Source of the DNA: Alphaproteobacteria bacterium
GTDB taxonomy: Bacteria > Pseudomonadota > Alphaproteobacteria > Sphingomonadales > Emcibacteraceae
Direction of reading: 5' to 3'
DNA: 64,000 bases
NCBI GenBank assembly: GCA_030428615.1
Contig: JAUIDN010000017.1
Location: 1 to 64,000 of the forward strand
Part shown: positions 21,855 to 34,283 of the stretch, one piece after another
How the letters are laid out: the number at the start of each line of letters is the position of its first letter
Position numbering within the stretch: the stretch's first letter is position 1
Notes under the pieces: generated by a model
Told to the model about the DNA's origin: nothing
The model's database searches: none
The model's input: only the letters and a program-made list of their open reading frames with translations
Program-made: the position numbers and the translations under genes

Positions 21855-23786
21855 TTACTGCCCTCCCAACACAAACCAGCTTACAAAGGCTGAAAGACCA
21901 ATCAGCATTGCAAAAGCGTAATGATACAAGTACCCAGTTTGAAGCGCTTTGAATTTTTCAGCAACCCTGACCACGGCGGCAGATACGCCATCCGGGCCGT
22001 AACGATCAATGATGTTTTCATCGCCGCGCTTCCAGAAAATATAACCAAGCTTCATGGCGGATTTTACAAACAAAATGTCGTAAATCTCATCAAAGTACCA
22101 TTTGTTAAAGCTCAGTGCGTGTGCAAAACGGAATGTCGCCACGAACCGTCCTGGCATTGACGGTTCTTTTATATAGAAATACCACGCTGTTACAAACCCG
22201 ACCACCATCGCAATAAACGGAGACGCAACTACCCACGTTGGTACATGGTGCGCCGCTTCCATAACATTTTCGCCCGCAAGGAACAATGATTCGGCCCAGA
22301 AATCTTCGTAATGATCGCCAATAAAGTAGCCGCTGAATACATATCCGGCGACTACCGCACCAAGCGCCAGAACATAAAGCGGAATAAGCATAACCTGCGG
22401 GCTTTCGTGAACGTGATCCTGAACTTCCTTGCTTGCGCGACTTTCACCAAAGAAAGTCATAAAGACGAGCCGCCATGAATAGAAGGATGTCATAAGCGCT
22501 GCGGCAACACCAAGTCCGAACGCATAACTGCCGACACCCGTGTGAGCGGCATAAGCCGCTTCAATAATCATGTCTTTTGAATAATACCCCGCGAAAAAAG
22601 GAAAGCCTGTCAGCGCGAGCGTCCCGATAGTCATCATCCAGAATGTCACGGGAATCTTTGTTCTCAAACCACCCATATTACGCATATCCTGCTCATCCGA
22701 GCTTGCATGGATTACCGAACCTGATCCCAGGAATAAAAGCGCCTTAAAAAATGCGTGTGTGAAAAGATGAAATATCGCGGCGCCGTACGCCCCGACGCCA
22801 AGCGCAAAGAACATATAACCAAGCTGCGAGCAGGTCGAATAGGCAATAACACGCTTGATATCAAACTGTGACATGCCAACCGTTGCTGCAAAAAACGCTG
22901 TTGACGCACCAATGATACACACGACTTCAAGGGCTGCTGGCGCATATTCAAATAATGGCGAACAGCGTGCAACCATGAATACACCAGCCGTTACCATTGT
23001 CGCCGCATGGATAAGTGCAGATACCGGGGTCGGACCTTCCATCGCGTCCGGAAGCCATGTGTGAAGCCCGAGCTGCGCAGATTTACCCATTGCACCAATA
23101 AACAGCAAAATACAAATTGTTGTCAGCAAATCCAACTCCATACCGATGAAATGGATCGATTGATCGGCATAGGATGTGACGTCGGAAAATACCACAGAAA
23201 AATCGGCACTGCCAAAGGTCATAAAGATCGCGAAAATACCCAGCGCAAAACCAAAATCACCAACACGGTTTACAACAAACGCTTTAATCGCCGCCGCACA
23301 GGCGCTTGGTTTTTTATACCAAAAACCAATCAACAGATAGGACGCAAGGCCCACGCCTTCCCAGCCAAAGAACATCTGAACAAAATTATTCGATGTAATC
23401 AGCATCAGCATCGCGAAGGTGAAAAGCGATAAATAAGACATGAAACGTGGAATATGCGGATCGTGGCTCATATATCCGACACTATAAATATGCACAAGAC
23501 AGGAAACAGTATTCACAACCACAAGCATTACAGCGGTAAGTGTATCAATCTGGAACGCCCAGTTGACATTAAAATCCCCAGATACAATCCAGCTTAAGAC
23601 CTGCACATTAAGGGCATGGTCACCCGGTGCAAGCGCGATTTGAAAGAAAGCCACCCATGATAATACTGCCGATATAATTAATGCGCCACATGTTACCACC
23701 TGTGCACCACGATCACCGATCTGTCGGCCAAAAAGTCCGGCGATCAGCGACGCAACGAGAGGCAGGAAGACAATAGTCTGATACAT
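21855..23786 (-). CDS. nuoL: NADH-quinone oxidoreductase subunit L
   Basis: [55 protein letters not shown]. Confidence 0.97.
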   Translation of the reverse strand: MYQTIVFLPLVASLIAGLFGRQIGDRGAQVVTCGALIISAVLSWVAFFQIALAPGDHALNVQVLSWIVSGDFNVNWAFQIDTLTAVMLVVVNTVSCLVHIYSVGYMSHDPHIPRFMSYLSLFTFAMLMLITSNNFVQMFFGWEGVGLASYLLIGFWYKKPSACAAAIKAFVVNRVGDFGFALGIFAIFMTFGSADFSVVFSDVTSYADQSIHFIGMELDLLTTICILLFIGAMGKSAQLGLHTWLPDAMEGPTPVSALIHAATMVTAGVFMVARCSPLFEYAPAALEVVCIIGASTAFFAATVGMSQFDIKRVIAYSTCSQLGYMFFALGVGAYGAAIFHLFTHAFFKALLFLGSGSVIHASSDEQDMRNMGGLRTKIPVTFWMMTIGTLALTGFPFFAGYYSKDMIIEAAYAAHTGVGSYAFGLGVAAALMTSFYSWRLVFMTFFGESRASKEVQDHVHESPQVMLIPLYVLALGAVVAGYVFSGYFIGDHYEDFWAESLFLAGENVMEAAHHVPTWVVASPFIAMVVGFVTAWYFYIKEPSMPGRFVATFRFAHALSFNKWYFDEIYDILFVKSAMKLGYIFWKRGDENIIDRYGPDGVSAAVVRVAEKFKALQTGYLYHYAFAMLIGLSAFVSWFVLGGQ

Positions 23787-23793
23787 TTTATTA

Positions 23794-24102
23794 TTATCCC
23801 TTCATCAGATGAATGTCTTCAACCGCAATTGATCCCCTGTTTCGGAAATAAACCACCAGAATGGCTAAACCGATCGAGGCCTCTGCGGCTGCAACAGTTA
23901 ATATAAGCATGGTAAATACCTGCCCGACCAAATCACCCATATAAGATGAGAAGGCGACAAGGTTAATATTCACCGATAATAAAATAAGTTCCACAGAAAG
24001 CAGAATGATAATCACATTCTTTCTGTTAAGGAAGATACCAAAAACACCCAGCGTAAAGAGCATGGCTGCTACGGTAAGATAGTGTTCAATTCCAATTTCC
24101 AT
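23794..24102 (-). CDS. nuoK: NADH-quinone oxidoreductase subunit K
   Basis: [43 protein letters not shown]. Confidence 0.97.
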   Translation of the reverse strand: MEIGIEHYLTVAAMLFTLGVFGIFLNRKNVIIILLSVELILLSVNINLVAFSSYMGDLVGQVFTMLILTVAAAEASIGLAILVVYFRNRGSIAVEDIHLMKG

Positions 24103-24114
24103 TATCTCTTCCTC

Positions 24115-24726
24115 TTAAATTCCTGATCCCGGTTTAACATCGACCGCTTCGTAGGCATCAGAACGACGCCGGCGAACCTGATCACCGATATTTTGTTTCT
24201 TCACACCGTCACGTTTTCTGTGCGTCAGCACGATTGCGCCGATCATCGCAACCAGCAGAATTAACCCTGCTAGCTGAAACAGGAATATATAGTCTGTATA
24301 TAAAACGCGCCCGATTGCATCCGTGTTGGTTACTTCGCTCGCTGGCGGTGTTGCTGTTGTCATTGCCGTTGCAATACCGTCTGTCATGGTCCAGCCACCA
24401 GCGATGATGACCATTTCCGCCAAAAGAATAAATCCGATCAATAGACCAATAGGCAAATAATCCTGAACCCCTTTTCGAAGTTCTGTGAAATTTATGTCAA
24501 GCATCATCACAACGAAAAGGAACATAACCGCGACGGCCCCCACATACACGATCACCAAAATCATCGCCACGAATTCAGCGCCCAGAAGGACAAAAAGACC
24601 CGCCGCGTTAAAAAATGCCAAGATCAGGAACAGGACAGAATGAACAGGATTTTTGCTAAAAACCACCATTATTGCCGATCCCACCAGAATGGTGGCGAAT
24701 ATGTAAAAAGTTATAGCTGTTACCAT
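24115..24726 (-). CDS. nuoJ: NADH-quinone oxidoreductase subunit J
   Basis: KNPVHSVLFLILAFFNAAGLFVLLGAEFVAMILVIVYVGAVAVMFLFVVMM. Confidence 0.97.
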   Translation of the reverse strand: MVTAITFYIFATILVGSAIMVVFSKNPVHSVLFLILAFFNAAGLFVLLGAEFVAMILVIVYVGAVAVMFLFVVMMLDINFTELRKGVQDYLPIGLLIGFILLAEMVIIAGGWTMTDGIATAMTTATPPASEVTNTDAIGRVLYTDYIFLFQLAGLILLVAMIGAIVLTHRKRDGVKKQNIGDQVRRRRSDAYEAVDVKPGSGI

Positions 24727-24738
24727 TTCCTTTTCCCT

Positions 24739-25227
24739 TTATCGATACGGTGCATCAAGCTCGATGTTAAGCGCAAGCTGGCTTTCCCAACGATCCCCGT
24801 TATCGAGAAGTTTTTCCTTATCATATAGAAGTTCTTCGCGTGTTTCGGTCGAATATTCAAAATTTGGCCCTTCGACGATTGCTTCCACCGGACAGGCTTC
24901 CTGGCAAAAGCCGCAGTAGATACATTTGGTCATGTCAATATCGTAGCGTGTCGTGCGGCGTGAGCCGTCTTCTTTTATGTCAGCTTCAATCGTAATCGCC
25001 TGTGCGGGACAAATTGCCTCACAAAGTTTACAGGCGATGCAGCGTTCTTCACCATTCTCATAGCGGCGCAATGCGTGCTCCCCTCGAAATCGGGGACTAA
25101 GAGGGCCCTTCTCATGAGGGTAATTTATCGTCACTTTCTTTTTGAAAAAATATTTCAGCGTCAGTGCCATCCCTTTAACAAATTCAGTTAAGAAGATTGT
25201 TCGCGCTGCATGATCTAAAACTGCCAT
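24739..25227 (-). CDS. nuoI: NADH-quinone oxidoreductase subunit I
   Basis: Two 4Fe-4S motifs [16 protein letters not shown] and [16 protein letters not shown]. Confidence 0.97.
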   Translation of the reverse strand: MAVLDHAARTIFLTEFVKGMALTLKYFFKKKVTINYPHEKGPLSPRFRGEHALRRYENGEERCIACKLCEAICPAQAITIEADIKEDGSRRTTRYDIDMTKCIYCGFCQEACPVEAIVEGPNFEYSTETREELLYDKEKLLDNGDRWESQLALNIELDAPYR

Positions 25228-25238
25228 AATTTAATCTC

Positions 25239-26300
25239 CTAACTTGCTAATCTGCCAAAAAATACGAGGTAACCCGATGTTAAAACTACCCACACCAATG
25301 ATATTGGTAGAAACACCTTCCAACCAAGACGCATTAGCTGGTCATAGCGATAACGTGGCACCGTCATTTTGACCCAGGCAAAACAGAAGAAAAAGAAGAA
25401 CATCTTCGTAAATAACCAGATCACACCAGGAACGGCATAAAGTGGCTCCCAATCAAACGGCGGTAACCATCCTCCGAAAAACAGAATACTCATCATTCCG
25501 CACATCAGGATGATATTGGCATATTCGCCCAAATAAAAGAGCGCCATCGACATAGACGAATATTCAATCTGGAAACCCGCAACGATTTCTTCTTCCGCTT
25601 CCGGAAGGTCAAACGGGGTTCGGTTTGTTTCTGCGAGGGCGGATATAAAAAAGATGATAAACATCGGGAACAGGCCGGAAAAGAAATAACCGTTTACGCC
25701 AAACAATACATTTTTCTGCGCCAACACAACATCTGTCAAATTCAGCGACCCCACGCACATCAGCACACAGACAAGCACGAATCCGATGGATACTTCGTAT
25801 GACACCATCTGTGCGGCGCTACGCATGGCCCCAAGGAACGCATAGCGCGAATTTGACGCCCATCCGGCAATGATAATGCCGTAGACTGCCAACGATGACA
25901 CCGCGAAAAGATAAAGAATGCCGACGTTGAGGTCGGAAATGACGACCCCTTCACCAAACGGAATAACCGCCCATCCGACAAGCCCGAAAATAAGGCTTAG
26001 TGCGGGCGCCAGAAGGAACAAAAACTTGTTCGCCCCTGCGGGAATAATGGTTTCTTTTAAAAACACTTTTAATCCGTCCGCAAATGATTGCAACAAGCCA
26101 AACGGCCCGACAATATTTGGCCCTTTGCGCAGATGGATCGCGGCCCAAACCTTGCGATCAACCCATACAATCATCGCAACAGCAAGCAATACAGGAAGAA
26201 CAACAACTAAAATATTTAAAATTGTGCCAAATGTCAGCAACGCCCAGTCGTCCAGTCTATAGCCAAACCAGCCTACGAATATGTCTAGATACTTACCCAT
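25239..26300 (-). CDS. nuoH: NADH-quinone oxidoreductase subunit H
   Basis: [60 protein letters not shown]. Confidence 0.97.
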   Translation of the reverse strand: MGKYLDIFVGWFGYRLDDWALLTFGTILNILVVVLPVLLAVAMIVWVDRKVWAAIHLRKGPNIVGPFGLLQSFADGLKVFLKETIIPAGANKFLFLLAPALSLIFGLVGWAVIPFGEGVVISDLNVGILYLFAVSSLAVYGIIIAGWASNSRYAFLGAMRSAAQMVSYEVSIGFVLVCVLMCVGSLNLTDVVLAQKNVLFGVNGYFFSGLFPMFIIFFISALAETNRTPFDLPEAEEEIVAGFQIEYSSMSMALFYLGEYANIILMCGMMSILFFGGWLPPFDWEPLYAVPGVIWLFTKMFFFFFCFAWVKMTVPRYRYDQLMRLGWKVFLPISLVWVVLTSGYLVFFGRLAS

Positions 26301-28353
26301 CGGTTCCTGTTGCTCCCTCTGACTGATTGGTTCCGTTCATGGCAGCCCGGCATTCGTCCATTGTTTCTGAGGAACGCGCGATCGGATTTGTTCCATAAAA
26401 ATCTGTTATCGCTAACTTAAAGCCGTCCTTGGAGACCTTACCGGCAACGCCAAAATCCGCCCATTCTGCGTTCGGTTTCTGGTCTATGATCGCAAATTGC
26501 GGATAATCATTTGCCATTGATGCGCGAAGTTCCGCAATGTTATCGAATGGAAGCGATTGTCCAAGCACCTCGGATAATGCACGGAATATGGTCCAGTCCT
26601 CTCGCGCCTCACCGGGACCGAAGATGGCCCGCTGCGCCGTTTGAACGCGGCCCTCCGTATTCAGATACGTGGCCGGTTTTTCAGTATAAGCAACACCCGG
26701 CAATACCACATCCGCGTGTCTCACCCCCTCGTCGCCATGGCTACCCTGATAGATTACGAATGCTTTTTTGAGACGGCTTGTATCAAATTCATCCGCGCCG
26801 AGGTTATAGACAACCTTGATGTCACCACTTTCTGCGCCGCTTAGAATACCTTCAATTCCGGCGTCAGTAACCAGTCCCATATCAAGGGCCGCAACGCGGC
26901 TTGCCGCTGTGTGAAGAACATTAAATCCGTTCCATTCATCAGTCACCAAGCCATATTTTTCAGCAATATCATGCGCCAATTTGAGGATTACCAAACTATC
27001 GTCACGGTTTAAAGCCCCCTGACCAAGAATAAGCATTGGTTTTTCGGCGCTTTTAAGTACTTCAGCAAATTCATTCTTACCATCAAGAATATCCTGAAGA
27101 ATGGTCGCACTATCACCAAGCTGCTCAATTTTATAGGTAATATCAACTTCGGGTCCCACATTTGCAACTTTGCACTGACGTGTCAGCCAACGTTGACGTA
27201 GCCTCGCGTTAAGAACAGGACTTTCAAGACGCGGATTTGATCCAATAAGTAAACACGCATCTGCTTCGTCAATTCCGGTAACGCCGGAATTAAACAGATA
27301 ACCACTGCGGTGTTTTGCCCCTATTTTTGATCCGTCCTGACGACATTCAACCGAACCGCCGAGTGATTTAAGAAGGGTGTTCATAGCGTACATGCTTTCA
27401 GCATCGCATAAATCACCAACGATCCCTGCAATCTGTTTACCATCAAGCCCTTTAAGCTTCTTGGCGATCACTTCAAATGCCTTGGCCCATGTGGCCTGTT
27501 GCAGCTTGCCGTCTTTTTTTACATAGGGTCGGTCAAGTCTGTTTTTCGCCAGGCCGTCGACCGCATGCCGGGTTTTATCAGAAATCCATTCCTCATTTAC
27601 TTCTTCATGGATTCTCGGAAGTGCCCGCATAACAGCACGACCCCGGCTGTCAATTCGAATATTGGAGCCGAGCGCATCGTGCACATCAATGGTTTCCGTG
27701 TTCTTTAATTCCCATGGTCGGGCTTTAAACGTATACGGCTTTGATGTCAGCGCGCCTACGGGACAAAGATCAACTACATTACCCGAGAGTTCAGACGCAA
27801 ATGCCTGTTCCTTATATGTAGTGATTTGCATATTTTCACCGCGTCCAATTGCGCCAAGTGACGGCACACCCGCCACTTCGTCCGCAAAGCGCACGCAACG
27901 CGTACAGTGGATGCAGCGTGTCATGATGGTGCGAATAAGCGGCCCCATGTATTTTTCTTCTACAATGCGACGCTTTTCTTTATAGCGGCTCGCCCCCTCA
28001 CCGTACGCCACGGACTGGTCCTGCAAATCACATTCACCGCCCTGATCGCAAACTGGACAGTCAAGCGGATGATTTATAAGAAGAAATTCCATTACACCTT
28101 CGCGGAATTTCTTTACTTTTTCCGTGTTGGTTTTAACTTCCATACCGTCTCCGGCGGGAAGTGCACATGACGCAGCGGGCTTTGGAGGGCCGGGTGAAAC
28201 CTCAACCAGACACATGCGGCAGTTTCCGGCAATGGACAGGCGCTCATGATAGCAAAAGCGCGGAATTTCGATACCAGCCTGTTCGGCCGCCTGCAGAACC
28301 GTCGTCCCTGGCTCCACTTCCACTTCAATTCCGTCTATTGTAAGAGTTGGCAT
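26293..28353 (-). CDS. nuoG: NADH-quinone oxidoreductase subunit G; start at [13 protein letters not shown] (28353)
   Basis: 2Fe-2S/4Fe-4S N-terminal module [33 protein letters not shown]. Confidence 0.97.
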   Translation of the reverse strand: MPTLTIDGIEVEVEPGTTVLQAAEQAGIEIPRFCYHERLSIAGNCRMCLVEVSPGPPKPAASCALPAGDGMEVKTNTEKVKKFREGVMEFLLINHPLDCPVCDQGGECDLQDQSVAYGEGASRYKEKRRIVEEKYMGPLIRTIMTRCIHCTRCVRFADEVAGVPSLGAIGRGENMQITTYKEQAFASELSGNVVDLCPVGALTSKPYTFKARPWELKNTETIDVHDALGSNIRIDSRGRAVMRALPRIHEEVNEEWISDKTRHAVDGLAKNRLDRPYVKKDGKLQQATWAKAFEVIAKKLKGLDGKQIAGIVGDLCDAESMYAMNTLLKSLGGSVECRQDGSKIGAKHRSGYLFNSGVTGIDEADACLLIGSNPRLESPVLNARLRQRWLTRQCKVANVGPEVDITYKIEQLGDSATILQDILDGKNEFAEVLKSAEKPMLILGQGALNRDDSLVILKLAHDIAEKYGLVTDEWNGFNVLHTAASRVAALDMGLVTDAGIEGILSGAESGDIKVVYNLGADEFDTSRLKKAFVIYQGSHGDEGVRHADVVLPGVAYTEKPATYLNTEGRVQTAQRAIFGPGEAREDWTIFRALSEVLGQSLPFDNIAELRASMANDYPQFAIIDQKPNAEWADFGVAGKVSKDGFKLAITDFYGTNPIARSSETMDECRAAMNGTNQSEGATGTDG

Positions 28354-28366
28354 ATCTTTTATTCTC

Positions 28367-29647
28367 CTACGCTGCGTGTGTTTTCTTATATTCAAGAATG
28401 CGGCGCTCAACTTCCGGTCGAAAGTGGCGCATCAACCCTTGAATTGGCCATGCTGCAGCGTCCCCGAGCGCACAAATCGTGTGCCCTTCGATCTGCTTTG
28501 TTACTTCAAGCAACGTATCAATTTCTTCGATTTCCGCTTCACCGGTAGTAAGACGCTCCATCACGCGCCACATCCAACCCGTACCTTCGCGACACGGCGT
28601 ACACTGACCACAGCTTTCGTGCTTGTAAAAAGCTGAAAGGCGCGTAATCGCCCGGACAATATCGGTTGACTTATCCATCACAATTACGGCTGCCGTGCCA
28701 AGGCCAGTGCCTTCTGCGCGAAGACTGTCAAAATCCATCAACACCTCATCACAAACTGACTTAGGAATCAAATGAACGGACGAGCCACCCGGAATGATAG
28801 CGAGAAGGTTATCCCAACCACCGCGGACACCGCCAGCATGCTTTTCGATCAGCTCTTTAAGCGGTATTCCCATTTCTTCTTCGACATTGCAGGGCTTATT
28901 CACATGGCCCGAAATACAGAATAGTTTGGTCCCGGTATTGTTTTCACGGCCAAGTCCCGCGAACCATGCTCCACCGCGACGCAGGATCGTCGGCACTACA
29001 GCGATCGATTCGACATTATTCACCGTTGTCGGGCATCCAAACACGCCAACATTAGCAGGAAACGGAGGTTTAAGGCGCGGCTGACCTTTCTTACCTTCCA
29101 GACTTTCGATAAGCGCTGTTTCCTCGCCGCAGATATAAGCACCTGCACCGCGGTGTACGTAAACATCGAATTCATAACCGCTACCACAGGCATTTTTACC
29201 AAGAAGTCCTTGGGCATAAGCTTCTTCAATGGCTTGCTCAAGCACCTTGGCCTCATGAACAAATTCGCCGCGAATATAAATATAGGCCGCAATGGCGCGC
29301 ATCGCAAAGCCCGCTATCAAACACCCTTCAATCAGCTTATGCGGGTCATGACGCATGATTTCACGGTCTTTACAGGTGCCGGGCTCGCCTTCATCAGCGT
29401 TGACCACAAGATAACTTGGGCGTCCATCCGATTCTTTGGGCATAAATGACCACTTGAGGCCGGTGGGAAATCCTGCACCGCCACGGCCCCGCAGGCCGCT
29501 TTCCTTCATTTCGTCAATAATACTGTCCTGGCCGCGAGCCATAATATCTTTGGTACCGTCCCAATCACCACGTTTTTTTGCCGCATCAAGAAACGGGCTT
29601 TCAAAACCATAGAGATTGGTAAAAATTCTGTCTTTATCGCTTAACAT
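28367..29647 (-). CDS. nuoF: NADH-quinone oxidoreductase subunit F
   Basis: [54 protein letters not shown]. Confidence 0.97.
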   Translation of the reverse strand: MLSDKDRIFTNLYGFESPFLDAAKKRGDWDGTKDIMARGQDSIIDEMKESGLRGRGGAGFPTGLKWSFMPKESDGRPSYLVVNADEGEPGTCKDREIMRHDPHKLIEGCLIAGFAMRAIAAYIYIRGEFVHEAKVLEQAIEEAYAQGLLGKNACGSGYEFDVYVHRGAGAYICGEETALIESLEGKKGQPRLKPPFPANVGVFGCPTTVNNVESIAVVPTILRRGGAWFAGLGRENNTGTKLFCISGHVNKPCNVEEEMGIPLKELIEKHAGGVRGGWDNLLAIIPGGSSVHLIPKSVCDEVLMDFDSLRAEGTGLGTAAVIVMDKSTDIVRAITRLSAFYKHESCGQCTPCREGTGWMWRVMERLTTGEAEIEEIDTLLEVTKQIEGHTICALGDAAAWPIQGLMRHFRPEVERRILEYKKTHAA

Positions 29648-30270
29648 TATTTTTCTCTCCCAAACTCTGCATCGGCCGGGGCCATATCTTTAAGGGTTGT
29701 CGGTCCACCCAGCGGGCATGATTTGAAGCGACCATTTTGTGGACCCGGATTTGGCGTCTTCCCGGCTTTAAGCGTTTTTATAAACGCGCGGGTGCTATCC
29801 TCATCAAGGTCTTCATAATATTCTTCTGCATAGGCGATCACAGGTGCATTGACACAGGCACCTGCACATTCCACCTCAAGAAGTGTAAATTCACCATCAC
29901 TAGTGGTTTCCCCAAATCCAATGCCAAGTTCATCTTTACACGCCTTTACCACATCATCAGATCCGCGCAGCCAGCACGGCGTTGTTGTGCAGACCTCAAT
30001 CACCTTTTTACCAACAGGTTTCAGATTATACATGCTGTAAAAGGTTGCAACTTCGTGAACACGGATATATGGCATTTCAAGCAAATCAGCGATATATTCC
30101 ATCACCGGAACACTGACCCATCCATTATTCTGTTCCTGGGCGCGATGCAAAAATGGCATTACGCAGCTTTCCTTGCGGTTTTCTGGATATTTTGCCAACT
30201 GTGTTTTAGTCCATTCCAGATTTTTCCGGTTGAACTCGAACTTATCAGCATCTTTGACATTCACACTCAT
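29647..30270 (-). CDS. nuoE: NADH-quinone oxidoreductase subunit E
   Basis: [46 protein letters not shown]. Confidence 0.97.
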   Translation of the reverse strand: MSVNVKDADKFEFNRKNLEWTKTQLAKYPENRKESCVMPFLHRAQEQNNGWVSVPVMEYIADLLEMPYIRVHEVATFYSMYNLKPVGKKVIEVCTTTPCWLRGSDDVVKACKDELGIGFGETTSDGEFTLLEVECAGACVNAPVIAYAEEYYEDLDEDSTRAFIKTLKAGKTPNPGPQNGRFKSCPLGGPTTLKDMAPADAEFGREK

Positions 30271-31445
30271 CGGTCAATTTCTCCGAACACTATATCAAAC
30301 GAACCAATCATCGCCGGAATATCCGCAAGCATATAGCCCTTGGCAACATGCCCCATGGCGCTTAGATGCGCGTATCCCGGCGCACGGATGTGACAACGAT
30401 ATGGTTTATTCGTTCCATCAGAAACAAGATAGACACCAAATTCACCTTTTGGCGCTTCTACCGCTACATAAACCTCACCTTCCGGCACTTTAAAGCCTTC
30501 GGTATAAAGTTTAAAATGGTGGATTAATGCTTCCATGGACGATTTAATTTCCGCACGTGGTGGCGGTGTTACTTTACGGTCAACGGATGAAACCGGACCC
30601 TCCGGCATTTTTTCAATACATTGACGCATTATCTTAACGGATTGATACATTTCCTCTATACGAAGAATGTATCGGTCATAACAGTCGCCGTTTTTACCGA
30701 CCATGACATCAAATTCAAGTTCATTATAAACTTCATACGGCTCTGCCCGGCGTAAATCCCATGGGATATCGCATCCCCGCACCATCGCCCCGGTAAAACC
30801 AAGGGCAAATGCCTCATCAGCGGTTACTTTACCAATATCAACATTACGCTGCTTGAAGATGCGGTTTTCCACAACCAGGCTTTCCATATCGGCAAGAACT
30901 TTCGGGAACGTATCACAAAATTCAAGAATTCTCTTATCCAGGCCAGCGGGCATATCCTGATGAACACCACCCGGGCGGAAATAATTCGCATGAAGACGCG
31001 CCCCACACACCGCCTCGTAAAATTCCATTAGAATTTCGCGCTGTTCAAACCCCCAAAGCATCGGCGTTAGCGCACCAACGTCAGTGGCATGCGAACAAAT
31101 ATTCATCAAATGGTTCAGGATACGGCCAATTTCACTGAATAAAACACGGATATACTGTCCGCGCTTAGGCACTTCGATATCCATCAGTTTCTCAATTGCC
31201 AGACAGAAGGCATGTTCCTGGTTCATTGGAGCCACGTAATCAAGTCTGTCAAAATAAGGGATTGCCTGTAGATAGGTTTTATGTTCTATCAGCTTTTCCG
31301 TGCCGCGATGAAGAAGTCCCACATGGGGATCAGCACGTTCGACGACTTCACCATCAAGTTCCAGAATAAGGCGAAGCACACCATGTGCCGCAGGATGTTG
31401 CGGTCCAAAGTTCACATTAAAATTTTTAATATCGACTTCAGCCAT
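30267..31445 (-). CDS. nuoD: NADH-quinone oxidoreductase subunit D
   Basis: [46 protein letters not shown]-terminus. Confidence 0.98.
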   Translation of the reverse strand: MAEVDIKNFNVNFGPQHPAAHGVLRLILELDGEVVERADPHVGLLHRGTEKLIEHKTYLQAIPYFDRLDYVAPMNQEHAFCLAIEKLMDIEVPKRGQYIRVLFSEIGRILNHLMNICSHATDVGALTPMLWGFEQREILMEFYEAVCGARLHANYFRPGGVHQDMPAGLDKRILEFCDTFPKVLADMESLVVENRIFKQRNVDIGKVTADEAFALGFTGAMVRGCDIPWDLRRAEPYEVYNELEFDVMVGKNGDCYDRYILRIEEMYQSVKIMRQCIEKMPEGPVSSVDRKVTPPPRAEIKSSMEALIHHFKLYTEGFKVPEGEVYVAVEAPKGEFGVYLVSDGTNKPYRCHIRAPGYAHLSAMGHVAKGYMLADIPAMIGSFDIVFGEIDR

Positions 31446-31447
31446 CC

Positions 31448-32077
31448 CTAACCCTCTTTACCTTCTTCTTTTTCATCTGCCTTTTCATCACCGGGAAGAA
31501 TATATTTTGCACCTTCCCAGGGGCTCATGAAATCGAATGTACGAAATTCCTGCGCCAGTTTCACTGGCTCATAAACAACACGCTTCTCTTCTTCGCTGTA
31601 ACGCACTTCAACATAACCCGTAAGGGGAAAGTCCTTACGCAGGGGATGACCCTGAAAACCATAATCACTCAGAAGACGCCTCAGGTCGGGGTGACCATCA
31701 AACATCACACCATACATATCCCAGGTTTCGCGCTCATACCAGTCGGCGGAAGGAAACACATTGACCACAGACGGCACCGTTGTCTCTGCATCGGTCGTGA
31801 CCTTTACCCGGACCCGTTGATTGTGATGCATGCTAAGGAGATGATATACCACTTCAAAACGTTCCTCACGTTCCGGATAGTCAACACCGCAAACATCGGT
31901 AAGCTGGACAAATTTACAATTCGCGTCATCACGCAAAAACATCATAACTTTTACGATCTGTTCGCGGCGTACATTCAACGTAAGTTCATTAAATGCCACC
32001 TTATAGCCAATAACGTCATCGCCATTTTTGCTTTTGATATGCTCGCCAAGATCCATTAAGGCTTCATCGGAACTCAT
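31448..32077 (-). CDS. nuoC: NADH-quinone oxidoreductase subunit C
   Basis: [62 protein letters not shown]. Confidence 0.97.
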   Translation of the reverse strand: MSSDEALMDLGEHIKSKNGDDVIGYKVAFNELTLNVRREQIVKVMMFLRDDANCKFVQLTDVCGVDYPEREERFEVVYHLLSMHHNQRVRVKVTTDAETTVPSVVNVFPSADWYERETWDMYGVMFDGHPDLRRLLSDYGFQGHPLRKDFPLTGYVEVRYSEEEKRVVYEPVKLAQEFRTFDFMSPWEGAKYILPGDEKADEKEEGKEG

Positions 32078-32088
32078 TTAATTTTCTC

Positions 32089-32685
32089 CTAGCGCTCAAA
32101 AGTTATCGTACGGCGAATTTTTTTCTGAAGCTGAAGAATTCCATAAAGGAGCGCTTCTGCGGTCGGCGGACAACCCGGCACATAGACATCGACAGGAACG
32201 ATCCGGTCACAGCCCCGGACCACTGAATACGAATAGTGATAATAACCCCCACCATTGGCGCAGGATCCCATCGAAATTACGTAGCGCGGCTCCGGCATCT
32301 GGTCATATACCTTTCGCATAGCAGGTGCCATCTTATTGGTAAGTGTCCCGGCAACAATCATAACATCTGAATGCCGGGGGCTGCCGCGTGGTGCGAAGCC
32401 ATATCTTTCCACATCATACCGCGACATCGATGTATGCATCATTTCAACAGCGCAACAGGCAAGGCCAAATGTCATCCACCAAAGCGACCCCGTGCGCGCC
32501 CAGGCAATAATGTCTTCTATTGATGTGACCACAAATCCTTTATCGGCCAGATCATCCTGTATGGATTTAAAGTATGCATCCTGTTCCATTGCCGTCATTT
32601 CTGACTGCATTGCGGGAGACGACATATCCCCACCAGCCTGATCAGGTGTATTCTCTACTCCCATTCCAGCGCTCCTTTTTTCCAT
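32089..32685 (-). CDS. nuoB: NADH-quinone oxidoreductase subunit B
   Basis: [64 protein letters not shown]. Confidence 0.98.
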   Translation of the reverse strand: MEKRSAGMGVENTPDQAGGDMSSPAMQSEMTAMEQDAYFKSIQDDLADKGFVVTSIEDIIAWARTGSLWWMTFGLACCAVEMMHTSMSRYDVERYGFAPRGSPRHSDVMIVAGTLTNKMAPAMRKVYDQMPEPRYVISMGSCANGGGYYHYSYSVVRGCDRIVPVDVYVPGCPPTAEALLYGILQLQKKIRRTITFER

Positions 32686-33020
32686 TCATAGATAAAGCCG
32701 ACTGTGAGAACACCCAAAAATATCATCATCGATACAAAGCCGAACATGCCAATATTTCCCAAAGCAATTGCCCATGGAAACAGAAATGCGACCTCCAGGT
32801 CGAAAATAATGAACAGGATAGCAACCAGATAGAACCTTACATCAAACTGCTTTCTCATATCGGTGAACGCTTCAAAACCACATTCATAGGCTGACAATTT
32901 TTCAGCATCCGGTTTTTGCTTCACAACTAAAATTGGCAGCAATACGAATATAGCCGCCATAATAATAGCAATAATAAAGAAAACCAAAATCGGAAGATAT
33001 TCGAGCAGCAATTCGTTCAT
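32655..33020 (-). CDS. nuoA: NADH-quinone oxidoreductase subunit A; start at MNELLLEYL (33020)
   Basis: [42 protein letters not shown]. Confidence 0.97.
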   Translation of the reverse strand: MNELLLEYLPILVFFIIAIIMAAIFVLLPILVVKQKPDAEKLSAYECGFEAFTDMRKQFDVRFYLVAILFIIFDLEVAFLFPWAIALGNIGMFGFVSMMIFLGVLTVGFIYEWKKGALEWE

Positions 33021-33332
33021 TAGCGCCCCACCCTTCAAGTTATAAAGTTTTGACAGTCCTCATCAAAAAGCCAGGAATACTGTCTTTTAACATCCAAGCT
33101 TTAAATTTGATATTGCTGCCCCATAATCCAAACATACATTTAATTACAAAGAAGCAAATTCCCTAGTCCCGTTAATAGCCGCTAGTGACAAAAAATTCCA
33201 CAAGTTTTTTTACAAAAAAAGGCTTTTTCTGAATTCGGATTGCGTGAAAAATATGTTTAACACCAAATGCATCGGCGACCGAAATCAGAATAACTCTGAA
33301 AGAAGAATTAAGGGGGAAACCATTTTAAAAAA

Positions 33333-33409
33333 TGGCGAGAGTGACGGGACTCGAACCCGCGACCTCTGGCGTGACAGGCCAGCGCTCTAACCAACTGAGC
33401 TACACCCCC
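33333..33409 (-). tRNA. tRNA-Asp (GTC), CCA encoded
   Basis: Reverse complement GGGGGTGTAGCTCAGTTGGTTAGAGCGCTGGCCTGTCACGCCAG...GCGGGTTCGAGTCCCGTCACTCTCGCCA folds as cloverleaf; loop CTGTCAC. Confidence 0.97.
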
Positions 33410-33527
33410 TAAATATGCGCACCTGATGTAGGGGATTTCCACCATCAAGTCAAGCCGCTTTTTTGTTTTATCGATCAATCGAATCGCTACTTAAGCCATT
33501 GTAGCGCCTTGTCTATTTTTTCATGAA

Positions 33528-33603
<76 letters not shown>

Positions 33604-33681
33604 CTGAATTCATAAAAATTACACTTCTATTACGAAGTGTGGGTGCATATCTACAGATAAGTTGCAAGTATGTAAAGTAAT

Positions 33682-33720
33682 AAAAAAGCGGTTGGTAAAA
33701 AAAATACCAACCGCTTTTTT
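33682..33720 (-). terminator. Strong intrinsic terminator after the HU-family gene
   Basis: AAAAAAGCGGTTGGTA-(A7)-TACCAACCGCTTTTTT, 16-bp perfect stem with A/T flanks. Confidence 0.9.
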
Positions 33721-33735
33721 GAAATTTATTAATAA

Positions 33736-34011
33736 TTACTTATTAACAGCGTCTTTAAGAGCTTTACCAGCTTTAAACTTAGGCTGTTTGGAAGCTGGGA
33801 TTTGAATTTTCTCACCAGTGCGCGGGTTACGGCCCTCGGAAGCTGCACGTTGTGCAACACTGAAAGTACCAAAACCAACTAGACGAACTTCATCGCCGCC
33901 AGCAAGAGTTCCCATAATTGTGTTAAAAACACCGTCTACAGCTTGTGCTGCATCTGCTTTAGAAAGACCTGCTGCTTCAGCTACGTTGTTTACTAGTTCA
34001 TTTTTGTTCAT
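33736..34011 (-). CDS. hupB: HU family DNA-binding protein
   Basis: [29 protein letters not shown]..., GFGTFSV..[35 protein letters not shown]. Confidence 0.96.
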   Translation of the reverse strand: MNKNELVNNVAEAAGLSKADAAQAVDGVFNTIMGTLAGGDEVRLVGFGTFSVAQRAASEGRNPRTGEKIQIPASKQPKFKAGKALKDAVNK

Positions 34012-34084
34012 TATCTTCCCCTTAATATAAAGATATAATAATTGAGATTAACTTCTTCATCTGATGTGATCGAAAGTTGAAGGC

Positions 34085-34113
34085 ATATTAGACATACATT
34101 TGGATTTCGTCAA
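34085..34113 (-). promoter_or_regulatory. Candidate sigma70-type promoter for the HU-family gene
   Basis: Minus strand TTGACG (34113-34108), 17-nt spacer, TAATAT (34090-34085). Confidence 0.65.
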
Positions 34114-34190
34114 AGGGAAAACCTTACAAATCTGCGGTTTTTTTAAAGAAAGTTTACTTGACATTGAAACAAAAAACTTTTTTCGCATAA

Positions 34191-34223
34191 AAAAACACTC
34201 TTTCTATCCGAAAGAGTGTTTTT
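34191..34223 (-). terminator. Intrinsic terminator downstream of lon
   Basis: AAAAACACTCTTTC-TATCC-GAAAGAGTGTTTTT, 14-bp stem. Confidence 0.85.
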
Positions 34224-34283
34224 GTAGTCTAAATATACAACTTTATGGTCAGAAAACCGCCCCATTCTGAAGCACAATTTCGC

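Noticed and set aside
33180-33240. A/T-rich AAAAAGGCTTTTT hairpin after tRNA-Asp
   Set aside because: Stem is only five A-T pairs around a 3-nt loop; too weak to call a terminator.
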